Below are positions 47,335-56,464 of a stretch of 62,817 bases of DNA, one piece after another. The stretch is from an uncultured Burkholderiales bacterium (lineage in GTDB: Bacteria; Pseudomonadota; Gammaproteobacteria; Burkholderiales; Burkholderiaceae_A). The notes under the pieces are model-generated. The model made no database searches and had not been told where the DNA came from. It saw nothing but the letters and a program-made list of their open reading frames with translations. A program made the translations under genes and the position numbers. Location: contig CALMJH010000075.1 of assembly GCA_937864175.1 (NCBI GenBank), forward strand, positions 1-62,817, in the 5' to 3' direction. Positions within the stretch are counted from its first letter, which is position 1. Each line of letters starts with the position of its first letter.

Positions 47335-48114
47335 TCAGTTAAACATCTGAAGGGTGGTCCAGCCCATCTTCAGAATCATGACGGCCAACAACCCCATGAA
47401 AAACCAACGTACAAACTGACTGCCCTTGCGCACCGCGGTGCGGGCCCCCACCAGAGAGCCCGCGATATTGCAGACCGCCATGACCAGACCCACCCGCCAC
47501 AAGACCTCGCCACTGGGCACAAAAAACACCAGGGCCGCCAGGTTGGTCATCAGATTGATGAGCTTGCTGTGGGCCGAAGCATGCAAGAAATCGTAGCCAA
47601 AGACCCTGACAAAAATAAAGATGAGGAATGCCCCAGTGCCGGGCCCAAAAAACCCATCATAAAAACCAAGGGCCGAGCCCACAAAACCCGCTACAACCGC
47701 CTCTTGACGCGGCGCCAGCCGGGGGCTGTGCACAAGCCCCAGGCTTCGTTGACGCAGAGTGGCCACCGCCACCAAGACCAGCAACACCAGGACCAGTGGC
47801 TGGGCCCATTGACGAGGCAACAGACTTACAGCGCCAGCCCCAAGCCAGGAGAAAAGGGCCGCACCGATCAGGGCGGGCCAGAGCACTTGAGCCGAGAGTT
47901 CCACCGCGCGCATGTAACGCCTGGCTGCAAAGACCGTTCCGGCGATGGAGGAGAGCTTGTTGGTGCCAAATAGACTGGCCGCGCTGGCCTGGGGCAGACT
48001 GCTAAAGAGGGCGGGCAATTGCACCAGGCCCCCACCGCCCACCACCGCATCCACAAAGCCGGCCGCAAAGGCCGCAAAGGCCAAGAAGACAATCACCTCA
48101 TCCACACCGGTCAT
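47335..48114 (-). CDS. TauE/SafE family anion permease
   Basis: A 259-residue protein with about eight hydrophobic helices and the family repeats AGFVDAVVGGGGLVQLPAL near the N-terminus and GFYDGFFGPGTGAF in the second half. Members export sulfite, sulfoacetate or other small organic anions. It is co-directional with gabD and the alcohol dehydrogenase, which hints at an organic acid substrate. Confidence 0.85.
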   Translation of the reverse strand: MTGVDEVIVFLAFAAFAAGFVDAVVGGGGLVQLPALFSSLPQASAASLFGTNKLSSIAGTVFAARRYMRAVELSAQVLWPALIGAALFSWLGAGAVSLLPRQWAQPLVLVLLVLVAVATLRQRSLGLVHSPRLAPRQEAVVAGFVGSALGFYDGFFGPGTGAFLIFIFVRVFGYDFLHASAHSKLINLMTNLAALVFFVPSGEVLWRVGLVMAVCNIAGSLVGARTAVRKGSQFVRWFFMGLLAVMILKMGWTTLQMFN

Positions 48115-48186
48115 AAGCGCGTCTCGTTCCTCAGTGGGATGGTCAAATACTTTTCAGGCGGTTTGAAGTTCAGTCATCATTGCCAC

Positions 48187-49209
48187 ATGACGTCTCACTT
48201 GCAGCAAAAGACCGGCCATTCTATCGCCATCACCATGGGCGACCCCGGGGGCATCGGCCCAGAGATTGCCCTAAAGGCCTGGCGACAACTCCAAGACTCA
48301 CATCCAGCTCTTGAACTGAGCCTCTACGGAGACCGGGGCCACCTTCTCGATCTCGCGCAACCCGCGGAACGCAGCCGCCTTGACCGGGCCCTCCACGACA
48401 CAGGGGCATATGGTCCCTACCCAATTGGCCAGGTCAACCAAGAGACAGGCCAGGCCAGCATGGCGGCGCTGGTCATGGCCACCAACGACTGCCTGGCCGG
48501 CAAGGCCCGCGCACTTGCCACCGCCCCCATTCACAAGACGGCCTGGTCCCTTGCAGGGTACCCCTGGCCGGGCCACACCGAATGCCTGGCCAGTCTCACC
48601 AATCCCTCGAATCCGCCAGCCGTTCGAATGATGCTGGCCACCCCACTGCTTCGCGTGGTCTTGGACAGCATTCACCTCCCTCTCGCCAAAGCCATTGCCG
48701 ACCTGTCAAGCGACCATCTGCTGCAGACCCTGCAGATTGCCCACCAAGCAGGCCCCTGGCTGGGCCTGACCCAGCCCCCTCGACTCGCAGTGGCTGCCCT
48801 CAACCCACATGCGTCGGAGAACGGGCGTTTTGGTGACGAAGAAGAAAAAATTCTCAGGCCCGCCATTGAGCAAGCCCAATCACAGGGCCTGAACGTCAGT
48901 GGACCCTGGCCCGCAGACACCGTCTTTATGAAAGCCTTAGGGGCCAGCCCAGCCCAACGCCAGTTTGACCTGGTGGTCTGCCTCTACCATGACCAGGGCC
49001 TGATTCCCATCAAGCTCAACGGCATCGACGAGGGCGTCAACATCACCCTTGGCCTGCCGTTTGTTCGAACCAGTGTCGACCACGGTACAGCCTGTGACAT
49101 CGCAGGACAGAACCGCGCCAGTGCCCACTCGCTGGTGGCCGCCATTCTCGCCGCTGACCAACTCAGCCGTTGTGTCAGCCCTCTTGCAGACCTCCTGCAG
49201 CCCTTCTGA
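48187..49209 (+). CDS. pdxA: 4-hydroxythreonine-4-phosphate dehydrogenase
   Basis: A 340-residue enzyme of the deoxyxylulose-5-phosphate-dependent pyridoxal phosphate pathway. Seen: ITMGDPGGIGPEIALKA, TAPIHKTAW, metal-binding His in PGHTECLA, NPHASENGRFGDEE, and CLYHDQGLIPIKLN. ATG 48187 follows the divergent TauE gene by 72 bases. PLP-dependent dat also occurs in this window, but there is no direct link. Confidence 0.94.
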   Translation: MTSHLQQKTGHSIAITMGDPGGIGPEIALKAWRQLQDSHPALELSLYGDRGHLLDLAQPAERSRLDRALHDTGAYGPYPIGQVNQETGQASMAALVMATNDCLAGKARALATAPIHKTAWSLAGYPWPGHTECLASLTNPSNPPAVRMMLATPLLRVVLDSIHLPLAKAIADLSSDHLLQTLQIAHQAGPWLGLTQPPRLAVAALNPHASENGRFGDEEEKILRPAIEQAQSQGLNVSGPWPADTVFMKALGASPAQRQFDLVVCLYHDQGLIPIKLNGIDEGVNITLGLPFVRTSVDHGTACDIAGQNRASAHSLVAAILAADQLSRCVSPLADLLQPF

Positions 49210-49225
49210 CCCAAGCGTGACAGCC

Positions 49226-49831
49226 ATGACCCAGCCCCAACTCTTGTCCGTCAACACCGGCCTTGCCGCAACGCTGCTGCTTCCTCAGAGCGACCAGTGG
49301 CCCAGGGGCGTTCAGACTGGCATTCGAAAGACGCCCGTCTCCGACCTGCAGACCCCCACCCCGGTTCTGGTGCGACCCCTGGGGCTCGAGGGCGACGAGC
49401 AGGTGGACCTCACGGTTCACGGCGGTCTGGACAAGGCCCTCTATGCCTTCTGTCAGCAACACTATGAGCCCTGGAAGCGCTGGCTCACGGAAGTTGGCGG
49501 TGCTGCCGACCGCCTGGAGACGCCCGGCGCCTTTGGAGAAAACCTTACCGTCTCGGGCCTGGAAGAGCGTCAGGTCTTTGTGGGCGACCAATGGGTCATT
49601 GGTGAGGTCGTCCTCGAGGTCACGGCCCCGCGAAGCCCCTGCTATAAATTTAATGCCTTGATGAAAACCGCCAAGGCGGCCAAGCAGATGTTTCTGACCG
49701 AAGAGTGCGGCTGGTACCTGCGTGTTGTGCAGCCTGGTTCGATTCTGGCGGGCCTGGCCATCGAGGTTCGGGCCGGCGCCCGACAGACCAACATGGCTCA
49801 GGCACTGCGCCTGAAAAGACCGAAAAACTAG
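49226..49831 (+). CDS. MOSC-domain protein (YiiM-like)
   Basis: A 201-residue MOSC protein. LLSVNTGLAATL opens the beta-barrel domain, VHGGLDKALYAFCQQHY and GAFGENLTVSGL are family signatures, and the conserved Cys lies in APRSPCYKF. MOSC proteins handle molybdenum-cofactor sulfur; the YiiM branch reduces N-hydroxylated bases. It follows pdxA by 16 bases and converges on pckG. Confidence 0.87.
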   Translation: MTQPQLLSVNTGLAATLLLPQSDQWPRGVQTGIRKTPVSDLQTPTPVLVRPLGLEGDEQVDLTVHGGLDKALYAFCQQHYEPWKRWLTEVGGAADRLETPGAFGENLTVSGLEERQVFVGDQWVIGEVVLEVTAPRSPCYKFNALMKTAKAAKQMFLTEECGWYLRVVQPGSILAGLAIEVRAGARQTNMAQALRLKRPKN

Positions 49832-49838
49832 AAGCGAC

Positions 49839-51716
49839 CTAGGCGGCAAGCTTCTGCGTGAGGGCGTCGTGCAGACGCGACTTGATGTCGCGCAAGACCG
49901 GCGGCAGGCGGTGGGCCAGCCGACCGAACAATTCCTCGTGCAAATCAAACTCCTGCTGCCAGGCAGCCAGATCCATTGCGCTAATCGTCTCAAACTGTTC
50001 AGCAGAGAAGTTCAGCCCGCTCCAGTCCAAATCTGCATATCGGGGTGAGACGCCGAGCAGGTGTTCCTGGCCCGAGGCCTTGCCCTCAATTCGCTGAAGC
50101 ATCCACTTCAAGACCCGCGCATTTTCTCCAAAGCCCGGCCACACAAACTTGCCGTTGGCATCGGTGCGGAACCAGTTGACGCAATAGATCTTTGGCAAGA
50201 CCGCACCACTGGAAGCGAGCTTGTCTCCAAGGCTAAGCCAGTGGCCAAAATAGTCGGCCATGTTGTAACCACAGAAGGGCAGCATGGCAAAGGGATCCCT
50301 ACGAACGACGCCCTGCTGACCTGCAGCAGCAGCGGTGGTCTCGGACCCCATCGTAGCAGCCATATAGACGCCCTCCTCCCAGCTGCGGGCCTCGGTCACC
50401 AGAGGCACGGTAGTCGAGCGACGGCCTCCAAAAATAAAGGCGTCGATGGGAACCCCTGCAGGATCGTCCCAGGCCTCGTCAATGACCGGATTCTGAGTCG
50501 CCGCGACCGTAAACCGCGCATTGGGATGGGCGGCCTTGCGACCTTCGGCCTTGGCCAGTTCGGGTGTCCAGTCCCGACCCTGCCAGTCAAGGCAATGGGC
50601 TGGTGGAGTCTCGGTCATTCCCTCCCACCAGACATCGCCCTCATCGGTCAAGGCCACGTTGGTGAAGATCACGTTTTCTTTCAACGAGGCCATGCAGTTG
50701 TAGTTGGTCTTTTCGTTGGTCCCGGGGGCCACACCGAAATAACCCGCCTCGGGATTAATCGCCCGAAGTCGTCCGGCGCCATCTGGCTTGATCCAGGCAA
50801 TGTCATCGCCAATGGTGGTGATCTTCCAGCCGTTGTCATCCAGACCCTTGGGCGGAATCAGCATGGCAAAGTTAGTCTTGCCACAGGCTGATGGGAAGGC
50901 TGCGGCCACGTGGTACTTCCGACCCCAGGGGGCCTGAACCCCAAGAATCAGCATGTGCTCGGCCAGCCAGCCCGTCGACCCCGCACTGGCTTCTCGCCGA
51001 CCCATAGTGGAGGCGATTCTCAGAGCAAAGCACTTCTTGCCCAACAAGGCATTGCCACCATAGCCAGAGCCATACGACCAGATCTCTCGGGTCTCTGGAA
51101 AATGAACGATGTATTTGGTGGCGTTGCAAGGCCAGGCAACATCCTGCTGGCCCTTGGACAGGGGCGCACCCACCGTGTGAACACAAGGAACAAAGGGACC
51201 GTCTTGACCCAGACGCTCAACCACGGCCTGGCCCATGCGGGTCATCATTCGCATGTTGACCACCACATAGGGGGAGTCCGAGAGCTCCACACCAATCTGA
51301 GAGATGGGTGAGCCAAGTGGGCCCATCGAAAAGGGCACTACATACAGGGTGCGGCCCTGCATGCAACCATCAAAGAGCCCATCCAAGGTGGCCCGCATCT
51401 CAGCAGGCGCTATCCAGTTGTTGTTCGGGCCTGCATCGGCCTGCTGCTCACTGCAGACAAAGGTCCGGTCCTCGACCCGGGCAACATCAGAGGGATCTGA
51501 CCAGGCCAGATAAGAATTCGGGCGTCGGGCCGCGTTAAGCCGCTTGAGAGTGCCCGCCTCGACCATCTTTTGGCAGAGGCGGTCGAATTCAGCCTGAGAC
51601 CCGTCACACCAGACGATCTGGTCAGGCCGAGTCTTGGCAGCGATTTGATCGACCCAGTTCAGCAGGGCTTTGTGTTGAACGGCATAGGGACGAACAACCG
51701 GAATTGAAGTGCTCAT
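49839..51716 (-). CDS. pckG: Phosphoenolpyruvate carboxykinase (GTP)
   Basis: A 625-residue gluconeogenic enzyme that turns oxaloacetate and GTP into phosphoenolpyruvate. The GTP-type P-loop with its reactive Cys is [13 protein letters not shown]; other signatures are [33 protein letters not shown] and the nucleotide site [15 protein letters not shown] chose ATG 51716 ([10 protein letters not shown]). It indicates growth on organic acids, consistent with neighbouring gabD and the permease. Confidence 0.95.
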   Translation of the reverse strand: MSTSIPVVRPYAVQHKALLNWVDQIAAKTRPDQIVWCDGSQAEFDRLCQKMVEAGTLKRLNAARRPNSYLAWSDPSDVARVEDRTFVCSEQQADAGPNNNWIAPAEMRATLDGLFDGCMQGRTLYVVPFSMGPLGSPISQIGVELSDSPYVVVNMRMMTRMGQAVVERLGQDGPFVPCVHTVGAPLSKGQQDVAWPCNATKYIVHFPETREIWSYGSGYGGNALLGKKCFALRIASTMGRREASAGSTGWLAEHMLILGVQAPWGRKYHVAAAFPSACGKTNFAMLIPPKGLDDNGWKITTIGDDIAWIKPDGAGRLRAINPEAGYFGVAPGTNEKTNYNCMASLKENVIFTNVALTDEGDVWWEGMTETPPAHCLDWQGRDWTPELAKAEGRKAAHPNARFTVAATQNPVIDEAWDDPAGVPIDAFIFGGRRSTTVPLVTEARSWEEGVYMAATMGSETTAAAAGQQGVVRRDPFAMLPFCGYNMADYFGHWLSLGDKLASSGAVLPKIYCVNWFRTDANGKFVWPGFGENARVLKWMLQRIEGKASGQEHLLGVSPRYADLDWSGLNFSAEQFETISAMDLAAWQQEFDLHEELFGRLAHRLPPVLRDIKSRLHDALTQKLAA

Positions 51717-51761
51717 GGGGCTAAATTTCCACAAATATGACAGGATGATGGCAGTCTAGCA

Positions 51762-51788
51762 CCGGGTTTTAGGTGCCCTCAAACCCGG
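51762..51788. promoter_or_regulatory. Dyad between pckG and the asparaginase gene
   Basis: CCGGGTTT (51762-51769) and AAACCCGG (51781-51788) form a perfect 8-bp inverted repeat with an 11-base centre in the 111-base divergent spacer. No T-tract follows on either strand, so I prefer an operator or transcript leader hairpin to a terminator. Confidence 0.35.
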
Positions 51789-51827
51789 CCTGGCTTCCTT
51801 CACAATACCCATACAAGCCCGTCAAAT

Positions 51828-52415
51828 ATGCGCCGCAACATCCACTCTGTCCAGCCCAAGTCCGGCCCCGCCTCCACCGGCCTGGCCTCCACACCACTCG
51901 GCGAGTCACTGCTCGTCCTGACGACCGGGGGCACCTTCGAAAAGCGCTATCGGCCAGAGCTCAATGGCCTGGGCTTTACCGAGAGCGGTCTGGACCAGTG
52001 GGCCAGACAATGCCGCCTGCCAGCCGAGACTCGGCTGCAGACCCTGATGCTGGTTGACAGCCTGGACATGACGGAACAAGAGCGACAGCATCTGGCGCAG
52101 ACCATTCAGACCAGCCCCGAACAACGCATCGTGGTCATCCACGGCACCGACACCATGGTGGCCTCTGCCAAGGCCATCTCAGCCGCTCAGAGACCCGAGC
52201 AGACCGTCGTCATCACCGGTGCAATGATTCCTGCGAGTCAGCCCGAGTCCGACGCCCTCTTTAACCTGGGCCTGGCCATCGCCGCAGCCCAACTAAGCCC
52301 CGCTGGCTGTTACATCGCGATGTCTGGAGAAATCTTGCAGGCCGTCTCGGCCCAGAAAAACAAAAGCACCGGTCGCTTTGAGGGCGAGCGCCTTTATTTG
52401 CCAATACAAAAGTGA
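51828..52415 (+). CDS. Short single-domain asparaginase-like protein
   Basis: A 195-residue protein matching only the N-terminal domain of L-asparaginases (normally about 330 residues). The nucleophile region is LVLTTGGTFEKRY and the second Thr-Asp pair is in IHGTDTM; VITGAMIPASQPESDALFNL also matches. The lysine expected after that helix in E. coli AnsB is not evident. The frame ends naturally, overlapping mnmE by 22 bases, so this is a short form rather than a broken gene. The first 25 residues are extra and could be unstructured. Confidence 0.78.
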   Translation: MRRNIHSVQPKSGPASTGLASTPLGESLLVLTTGGTFEKRYRPELNGLGFTESGLDQWARQCRLPAETRLQTLMLVDSLDMTEQERQHLAQTIQTSPEQRIVVIHGTDTMVASAKAISAAQRPEQTVVITGAMIPASQPESDALFNLGLAIAAAQLSPAGCYIAMSGEILQAVSAQKNKSTGRFEGERLYLPIQK

Positions 52416-53836
52416 CCAAAGATGGCCCCCAGAAGGTCATCCGGAAGATATTCACCAGTAATTTCTGACAAAGCCTGCTGCGCCAGCCGCAGCTCCTCGG
52501 CCAGGCACTCCAAAGCCTCTAACCGCAGATGCGCCTGGGCCTGAACCAGGGCCGCCTGTGCACGAACCAGGGCATCGAGCTGACGGGCCCGCGCACTAAA
52601 GACCCCCTCTGATCCACCGGCCTGTAAAAACCCAGCCGCCTCAGCAATGGCCTCCCGCAGGGCCTCCAGGCCCTCTCCGGTCTTGGCCGAGACCGAGACC
52701 TGACGCTGCACCAGACCATGTTGAAGCACCTCTGCACCCAAGGACTCGCCTGCCAAGTCCGCCTTGTTCAAGACCAGCAGGACCTGGGCAGGACGAGCTG
52801 CGAGCCCGGTCTTCACGGCCCCAGGCCCCCTGGCCCCGACCAACGACAGCACCCGCTGCTCCATGGCCTCGTCCGCCGCAATGTCACCGCTGGCATCCCG
52901 CAACAAGATCACCAAGTCGGCCTGCTCAACGGACTGCCAGCTGCGCTCAATGCCCAGCTGTTCAATAGGATCTGTGGTCTGCCGAAGGCCTGCCGTGTCA
53001 ATGAGTCGAATCGGAAGACCACTGACCACAATGTCCTGAATCAGCCGGTCACGGGTTGTGCCGGCCACAGGCGTCACGATGGCCACCTCCTCCTCCGCCA
53101 ACGCATTGAGCAGAGAAGACTTGCCCACATTCGGTGGCCCAACCAAGACGACCCGCAGGCCCTCTCGAAGAGTCTGTCCTCGCTGGGCCGCTCGGAAAAT
53201 CTGCTCCAGACGATCCAGACAGGCGGCCAGTCGCTCGGCAACCTGCTCGCGTCCGATGAACTCCAAGTCCTCCTCTGGAAAGTCCAGACAGGCCTCAACC
53301 CGCAGACGAAGGTCAATCAGCTGGGCCTGGAGGGCCGCAATCGCCTCAGAAAAGGCCCCCTTGAGCGAGGCCATGGCTGCCTGTGCGGCACGGCTCGTCT
53401 GCGCAGAAATGAGGTCGGCCACTGCTTCGGCCTGGGCAAGGTCGAGTCGGTCATTGAGAAAGGCCCGCTCTGTAAACTCCCCAGGGCGCGCGAGTCGAAT
53501 CGAATCCTCCGGCAGATCACAGACAAGACAGGCTCTCAAAACCATCTGCAAGACCGCCAACCCACCATGGCCCTGCAGCTCCAACACATCCTCTCCGGTG
53601 TAGGACGAGGGCGCCTTGAAATACAGGGCCAGCCCCTGGTCTAGAACCTCTCCATCTGGGCCTCGAAAATCCACCAAGGTCGCTTGTCGTGGGACCAGAG
53701 ACCGACCACAGACCCGCTGAGCGACGCGGTCGCAGGCTGGCCCACTGAGACGAACAATTCCAATGGCCCCCGCCGCGGCAGCAGTGGCCACCGCAGCGAT
53801 GGTCTGCCGAGGCGTGTTAGCTGCCGCTTGCGGCAT
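52394..53836 (-). CDS. mnmE: tRNA modification GTPase MnmE
   Basis: A 480-residue potassium-activated GTPase that acts with MnmG on U34. Formyl-THF domain at the N-terminus (IAAVATAAAAGAIGIVRLSG), G1 GPPNVGKS (233-240), switch AGTTRD, NKADL, and the invariant C-terminal CIGK. The start overlaps the yidC 3' end by 20 bases. Confidence 0.96.
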   Translation of the reverse strand: MPQAAANTPRQTIAAVATAAAAGAIGIVRLSGPACDRVAQRVCGRSLVPRQATLVDFRGPDGEVLDQGLALYFKAPSSYTGEDVLELQGHGGLAVLQMVLRACLVCDLPEDSIRLARPGEFTERAFLNDRLDLAQAEAVADLISAQTSRAAQAAMASLKGAFSEAIAALQAQLIDLRLRVEACLDFPEEDLEFIGREQVAERLAACLDRLEQIFRAAQRGQTLREGLRVVLVGPPNVGKSSLLNALAEEEVAIVTPVAGTTRDRLIQDIVVSGLPIRLIDTAGLRQTTDPIEQLGIERSWQSVEQADLVILLRDASGDIAADEAMEQRVLSLVGARGPGAVKTGLAARPAQVLLVLNKADLAGESLGAEVLQHGLVQRQVSVSAKTGEGLEALREAIAEAAGFLQAGGSEGVFSARARQLDALVRAQAALVQAQAHLRLEALECLAEELRLAQQALSEITGEYLPDDLLGAIFGHFCIGK

Positions 53837-55496
53837 TCACCCGCTTCATGATCGTCCACTGCTGGGCGATCGAGACCACGTTGTTCACGAGCCAGTACAA
53901 GACCAGACCCGCCGGGAAGAAAAAGAAGAAGACTGAAAAGACCAGGGGCATGATCGTCATGACCTTGGCCTGAAGGGGATCGGGTGGGGGCGGGTTAAGC
54001 TTGGTCTGCACAAACATAGTGGCCGCCATGACCACCGGAAGAATGAAGTAAGGGTCTGGCTGTGCCAGATCTTGAACCCAGAGAATCCAGGGTGCATTTC
54101 GCATCTCGACGCTGCCAAGCAAGACCCAGTAAAGGGCCAAGAAGACTGGGATCTGAACCACCACAGGCAGGCAGCCACCAAGCGGGTTGATCTTCTCGGT
54201 CTTGTAGATTTCCATCATGGCCTGGTTGAGCTTGGCCCGGTCATTGGGGTATCGCTCACGTATGGCAGAGATGCGGGGGGCCACTGCCTTCATTTTGGCC
54301 ATGGATTTATAGCTGGCCGCCGACAGGGGATAGAACAAGACCTTGATCAAAATGGTGAGCACCACAATTGACCAGCCCCAGTTGTTCACGAACCGATTGA
54401 TCTGCTCTAAGAGCCAATAGATGGGCTTTGCAATAAAAGTCAGCCAGCTGTAGTCCACCACCAGGTCTAGCCCCGGGGCCAGCGTCTCAAGCGTTTTCTG
54501 AACCTGGGGGCCTACATACAGGGTGGACTGGTGCGTCTGCTGACCTCCGGGTGCGACCGAGGCAACGGCCTGAATAAGGCCGGCAGAGTAGAGGCCCTGG
54601 CCCAATGGGCGGGTAAAAAACTCGCGGGGCTGTGGGTTGTCCAAAACATAGGCCGAGACAAAATAATGCTGCACAATGCCCAGCCAGCCATCGGAGGCCT
54701 GTCGAACGTAGTCAGTTCGGTTTTTCTCGATATCAGACCACGACACCTTCTGAAATTTCCCCTGCTCGGTGTAGAGCGCTGGACCAGTGAAGGTCTGATA
54801 AAACGAACTCTCCCCCGGTGGGGCCTTGTCTGATCGAACAAACTGCAAATAAAGATTTGGCGTCACCGTGTCGGCGCCGGTGTTCACCACGGTGTGAGTG
54901 ATGCGCAACTGATGGCCCTGGGGGGCCAGCTCGATCTTTTTAATCAGCTTGAGTCCACCGGACTCTGAAGCCAAGACCAGAGTCCTTGCAGCATCCTGAC
55001 CGTCGGCCAGCGGCTGACGAACGAAAGTGGTCGTGTGGTTCGGAAAAGACTTGCCCGCCGGCGTCTGACCAATCAAACCGGTCTGGGCCTCAAATCGGGT
55101 GGCGCCAGCAGCATCAAACAGCAAAACCTTTCCACCTGGATGCTGATCCGATGGCTGGTCTAGCAAGGTTGCCTTGACGAGTCGCGCACCGGCCGTGTCG
55201 ACTTCAAGAGAGAGATCTTTGTTCGTCAGTGTGAATCGCTCGGAAGACGGGGCCTGGGCAGCCTGGGGCGCGGGTGTGCCCGAGGCCGCCGGCGTGGCTG
55301 CGACAGGAGCCGCCAAGGGCTGGCTTGCCTTGGGCACGGCATCGACCGACTTGGCCGGTGAGCTCACCCCCGGAGCGGCTGTGACCGCTGGCTGTCCAGC
55401 CGCCACCTCGGGTCGGGAGGCCCTCAACCAAGACTCCCAGAGCAGAAAAACTGAGGCCGCAAAAACCAGGGCCAGGACTGTACGTCGTGTATCCAT
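53817..55496 (-). CDS. yidC: Membrane protein insertase YidC
   Basis: A 559-residue insertase: an N-terminal membrane anchor, a Pro/Ala-rich linker, the large periplasmic domain, and the C-terminal five-helix core (WGWSIVVLTILIKVLFYPLS, then CLPVVVQIPVFLALYWVL and FFFFPAGLVLYWLVNN). It inserts proteins such as the F0 c subunit encoded in this window. It follows yidD by 38 bases. Confidence 0.96.
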   Translation of the reverse strand: MDTRRTVLALVFAASVFLLWESWLRASRPEVAAGQPAVTAAPGVSSPAKSVDAVPKASQPLAAPVAATPAASGTPAPQAAQAPSSERFTLTNKDLSLEVDTAGARLVKATLLDQPSDQHPGGKVLLFDAAGATRFEAQTGLIGQTPAGKSFPNHTTTFVRQPLADGQDAARTLVLASESGGLKLIKKIELAPQGHQLRITHTVVNTGADTVTPNLYLQFVRSDKAPPGESSFYQTFTGPALYTEQGKFQKVSWSDIEKNRTDYVRQASDGWLGIVQHYFVSAYVLDNPQPREFFTRPLGQGLYSAGLIQAVASVAPGGQQTHQSTLYVGPQVQKTLETLAPGLDLVVDYSWLTFIAKPIYWLLEQINRFVNNWGWSIVVLTILIKVLFYPLSAASYKSMAKMKAVAPRISAIRERYPNDRAKLNQAMMEIYKTEKINPLGGCLPVVVQIPVFLALYWVLLGSVEMRNAPWILWVQDLAQPDPYFILPVVMAATMFVQTKLNPPPPDPLQAKVMTIMPLVFSVFFFFFPAGLVLYWLVNNVVSIAQQWTIMKRVNAASGS

Positions 55497-55534
55497 AAAG
55501 GTGTTATTCCAATGTCATTGCAATGGTTGGACCG

Positions 55535-55801
55535 CTAGCGGTCGTCCCGGGTCTGGCCAACAGGCAAAACCGGATCATAGCCCGAGCCACCACCAGGGCG
55601 GCAGCGACAAAGTCTCGAGACCGTCATCCGCCCACCCCTCCAAAGCCCATGGACCTCGAGTGCCTCCAGGGCGTAGTCGGAGCAGGTGGGGAGATATCGG
55701 CAGCGAGGACCCAGGACTATCCGAAAACTCAGCTGGTAGGCCCGCACCAGACCACGCAGGCCAGCCAGCCCCCAACGGTGGGCCAAAAACCGACGGGTCA
55801 T
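55535..55801 (-). CDS. yidD: Membrane protein insertion efficiency factor YidD
   Basis: An 88-residue protein with the family core YQLSFRIVLGPRCRYLPTCSDYALEALEVHG and the conserved cysteines. The ATG at 55801 overlaps the rnpA stop as ATGA, which decides the start over the longer in-frame option. Confidence 0.93.
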   Translation of the reverse strand: MTRRFLAHRWGLAGLRGLVRAYQLSFRIVLGPRCRYLPTCSDYALEALEVHGLWRGGRMTVSRLCRCRPGGGSGYDPVLPVGQTRDDR

Positions 55802-56160
55802 GGGGCACCTCTGCTCGCAACCCACTTTTCAAAAGTTAGCACCAACTCTTCTTTGGCTCTCTGTCGCTGAGGGACGCCACTCAGGTCAATGGAGCCGCGA
55901 AGCCGAACCAACAGATCAAGGTCTTGCTCACCACAATAATGGGGGATCAGGGGTCGGATCCAGCGTTTCAGCTGGTTGCGTTGGACTGCGCGCCGAACCA
56001 CTCGCTTGGGCAGAATCATGCCCAGTCGGGGCCCACGGATCTCCGAAGGCTCGCGGCGGCGTACATGAAAGACAAACGGCCCGCTAGACACCACGGGCCG
56101 CTCACGCAACAGGGCGGAAAAATCAGACGGTAGATTAAGACTCGCTAGGGGTTTCACCAA
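55798..56160 (-). CDS. rnpA: Ribonuclease P protein component
   Basis: A 120-residue basic protein that binds the RNase P RNA. The signature LPKRVVRRAVQRNQLKRWIR is present. It lies 47 bases after rpmH in the classic rpmH-rnpA-yidD-yidC-mnmE order. Confidence 0.93.
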   Translation of the reverse strand: MVKPLASLNLPSDFSALLRERPVVSSGPFVFHVRRREPSEIRGPRLGMILPKRVVRRAVQRNQLKRWIRPLIPHYCGEQDLDLLVRLRGSIDLSGVPQRQRAKEELVLTFEKWVASRGAP

Positions 56161-56207
56161 GCGTGCGGCGACGATCAGCCGGCAAATGGGCGCTTAAGCG
56201 CAAAGGC

Positions 56208-56342
56208 TTAGACAGCCAGGCGCTTGCGGCCCTTGGCACGACGAGCCCGGATCACGGCGCGGCCACCGCGAGTCTTCATGCGAACCAGAAAACCGTGGGT
56301 GCGCTTGCGACGAACCACCGAGGGTTGGTATGTGCGTTTCAT
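56208..56342 (-). CDS. rpmH: 50S ribosomal protein L34
   Basis: A 44-residue, strongly basic protein read on the minus strand; it begins [20 protein letters not shown] and ends RKRLAV, full length for L34. TAGACA-18-TAGAAT on the minus strand upstream is a plausible promoter. Confidence 0.97.
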   Translation of the reverse strand: MKRTYQPSVVRRKRTHGFLVRMKTRGGRAVIRARRAKGRKRLAV

Positions 56343-56429
56343 TTCTCTTACTCCAAACAGGGAACCCGAGATTCTACCGACAAGAAAGCCATTTTGTCTA
56401 AAAGAATCAACACCAAAGACACCTCACCC

Positions 56430-56464
56430 TGTGGATAACTTAGAGAGTCGGGTAGAATAGAGAC
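56430..56464 (+). promoter_or_regulatory. dnaA upstream region: DnaA box and putative promoter
   Basis: A perfect DnaA box TGTGGATAA lies at 56430-56438. TAGAAT at 56453-56458 is a likely -10, with the box covering the -35 position, so DnaA could repress its own gene. The -10 ends only six bases before the ATG, which leaves almost no leader. Confidence 0.5.
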
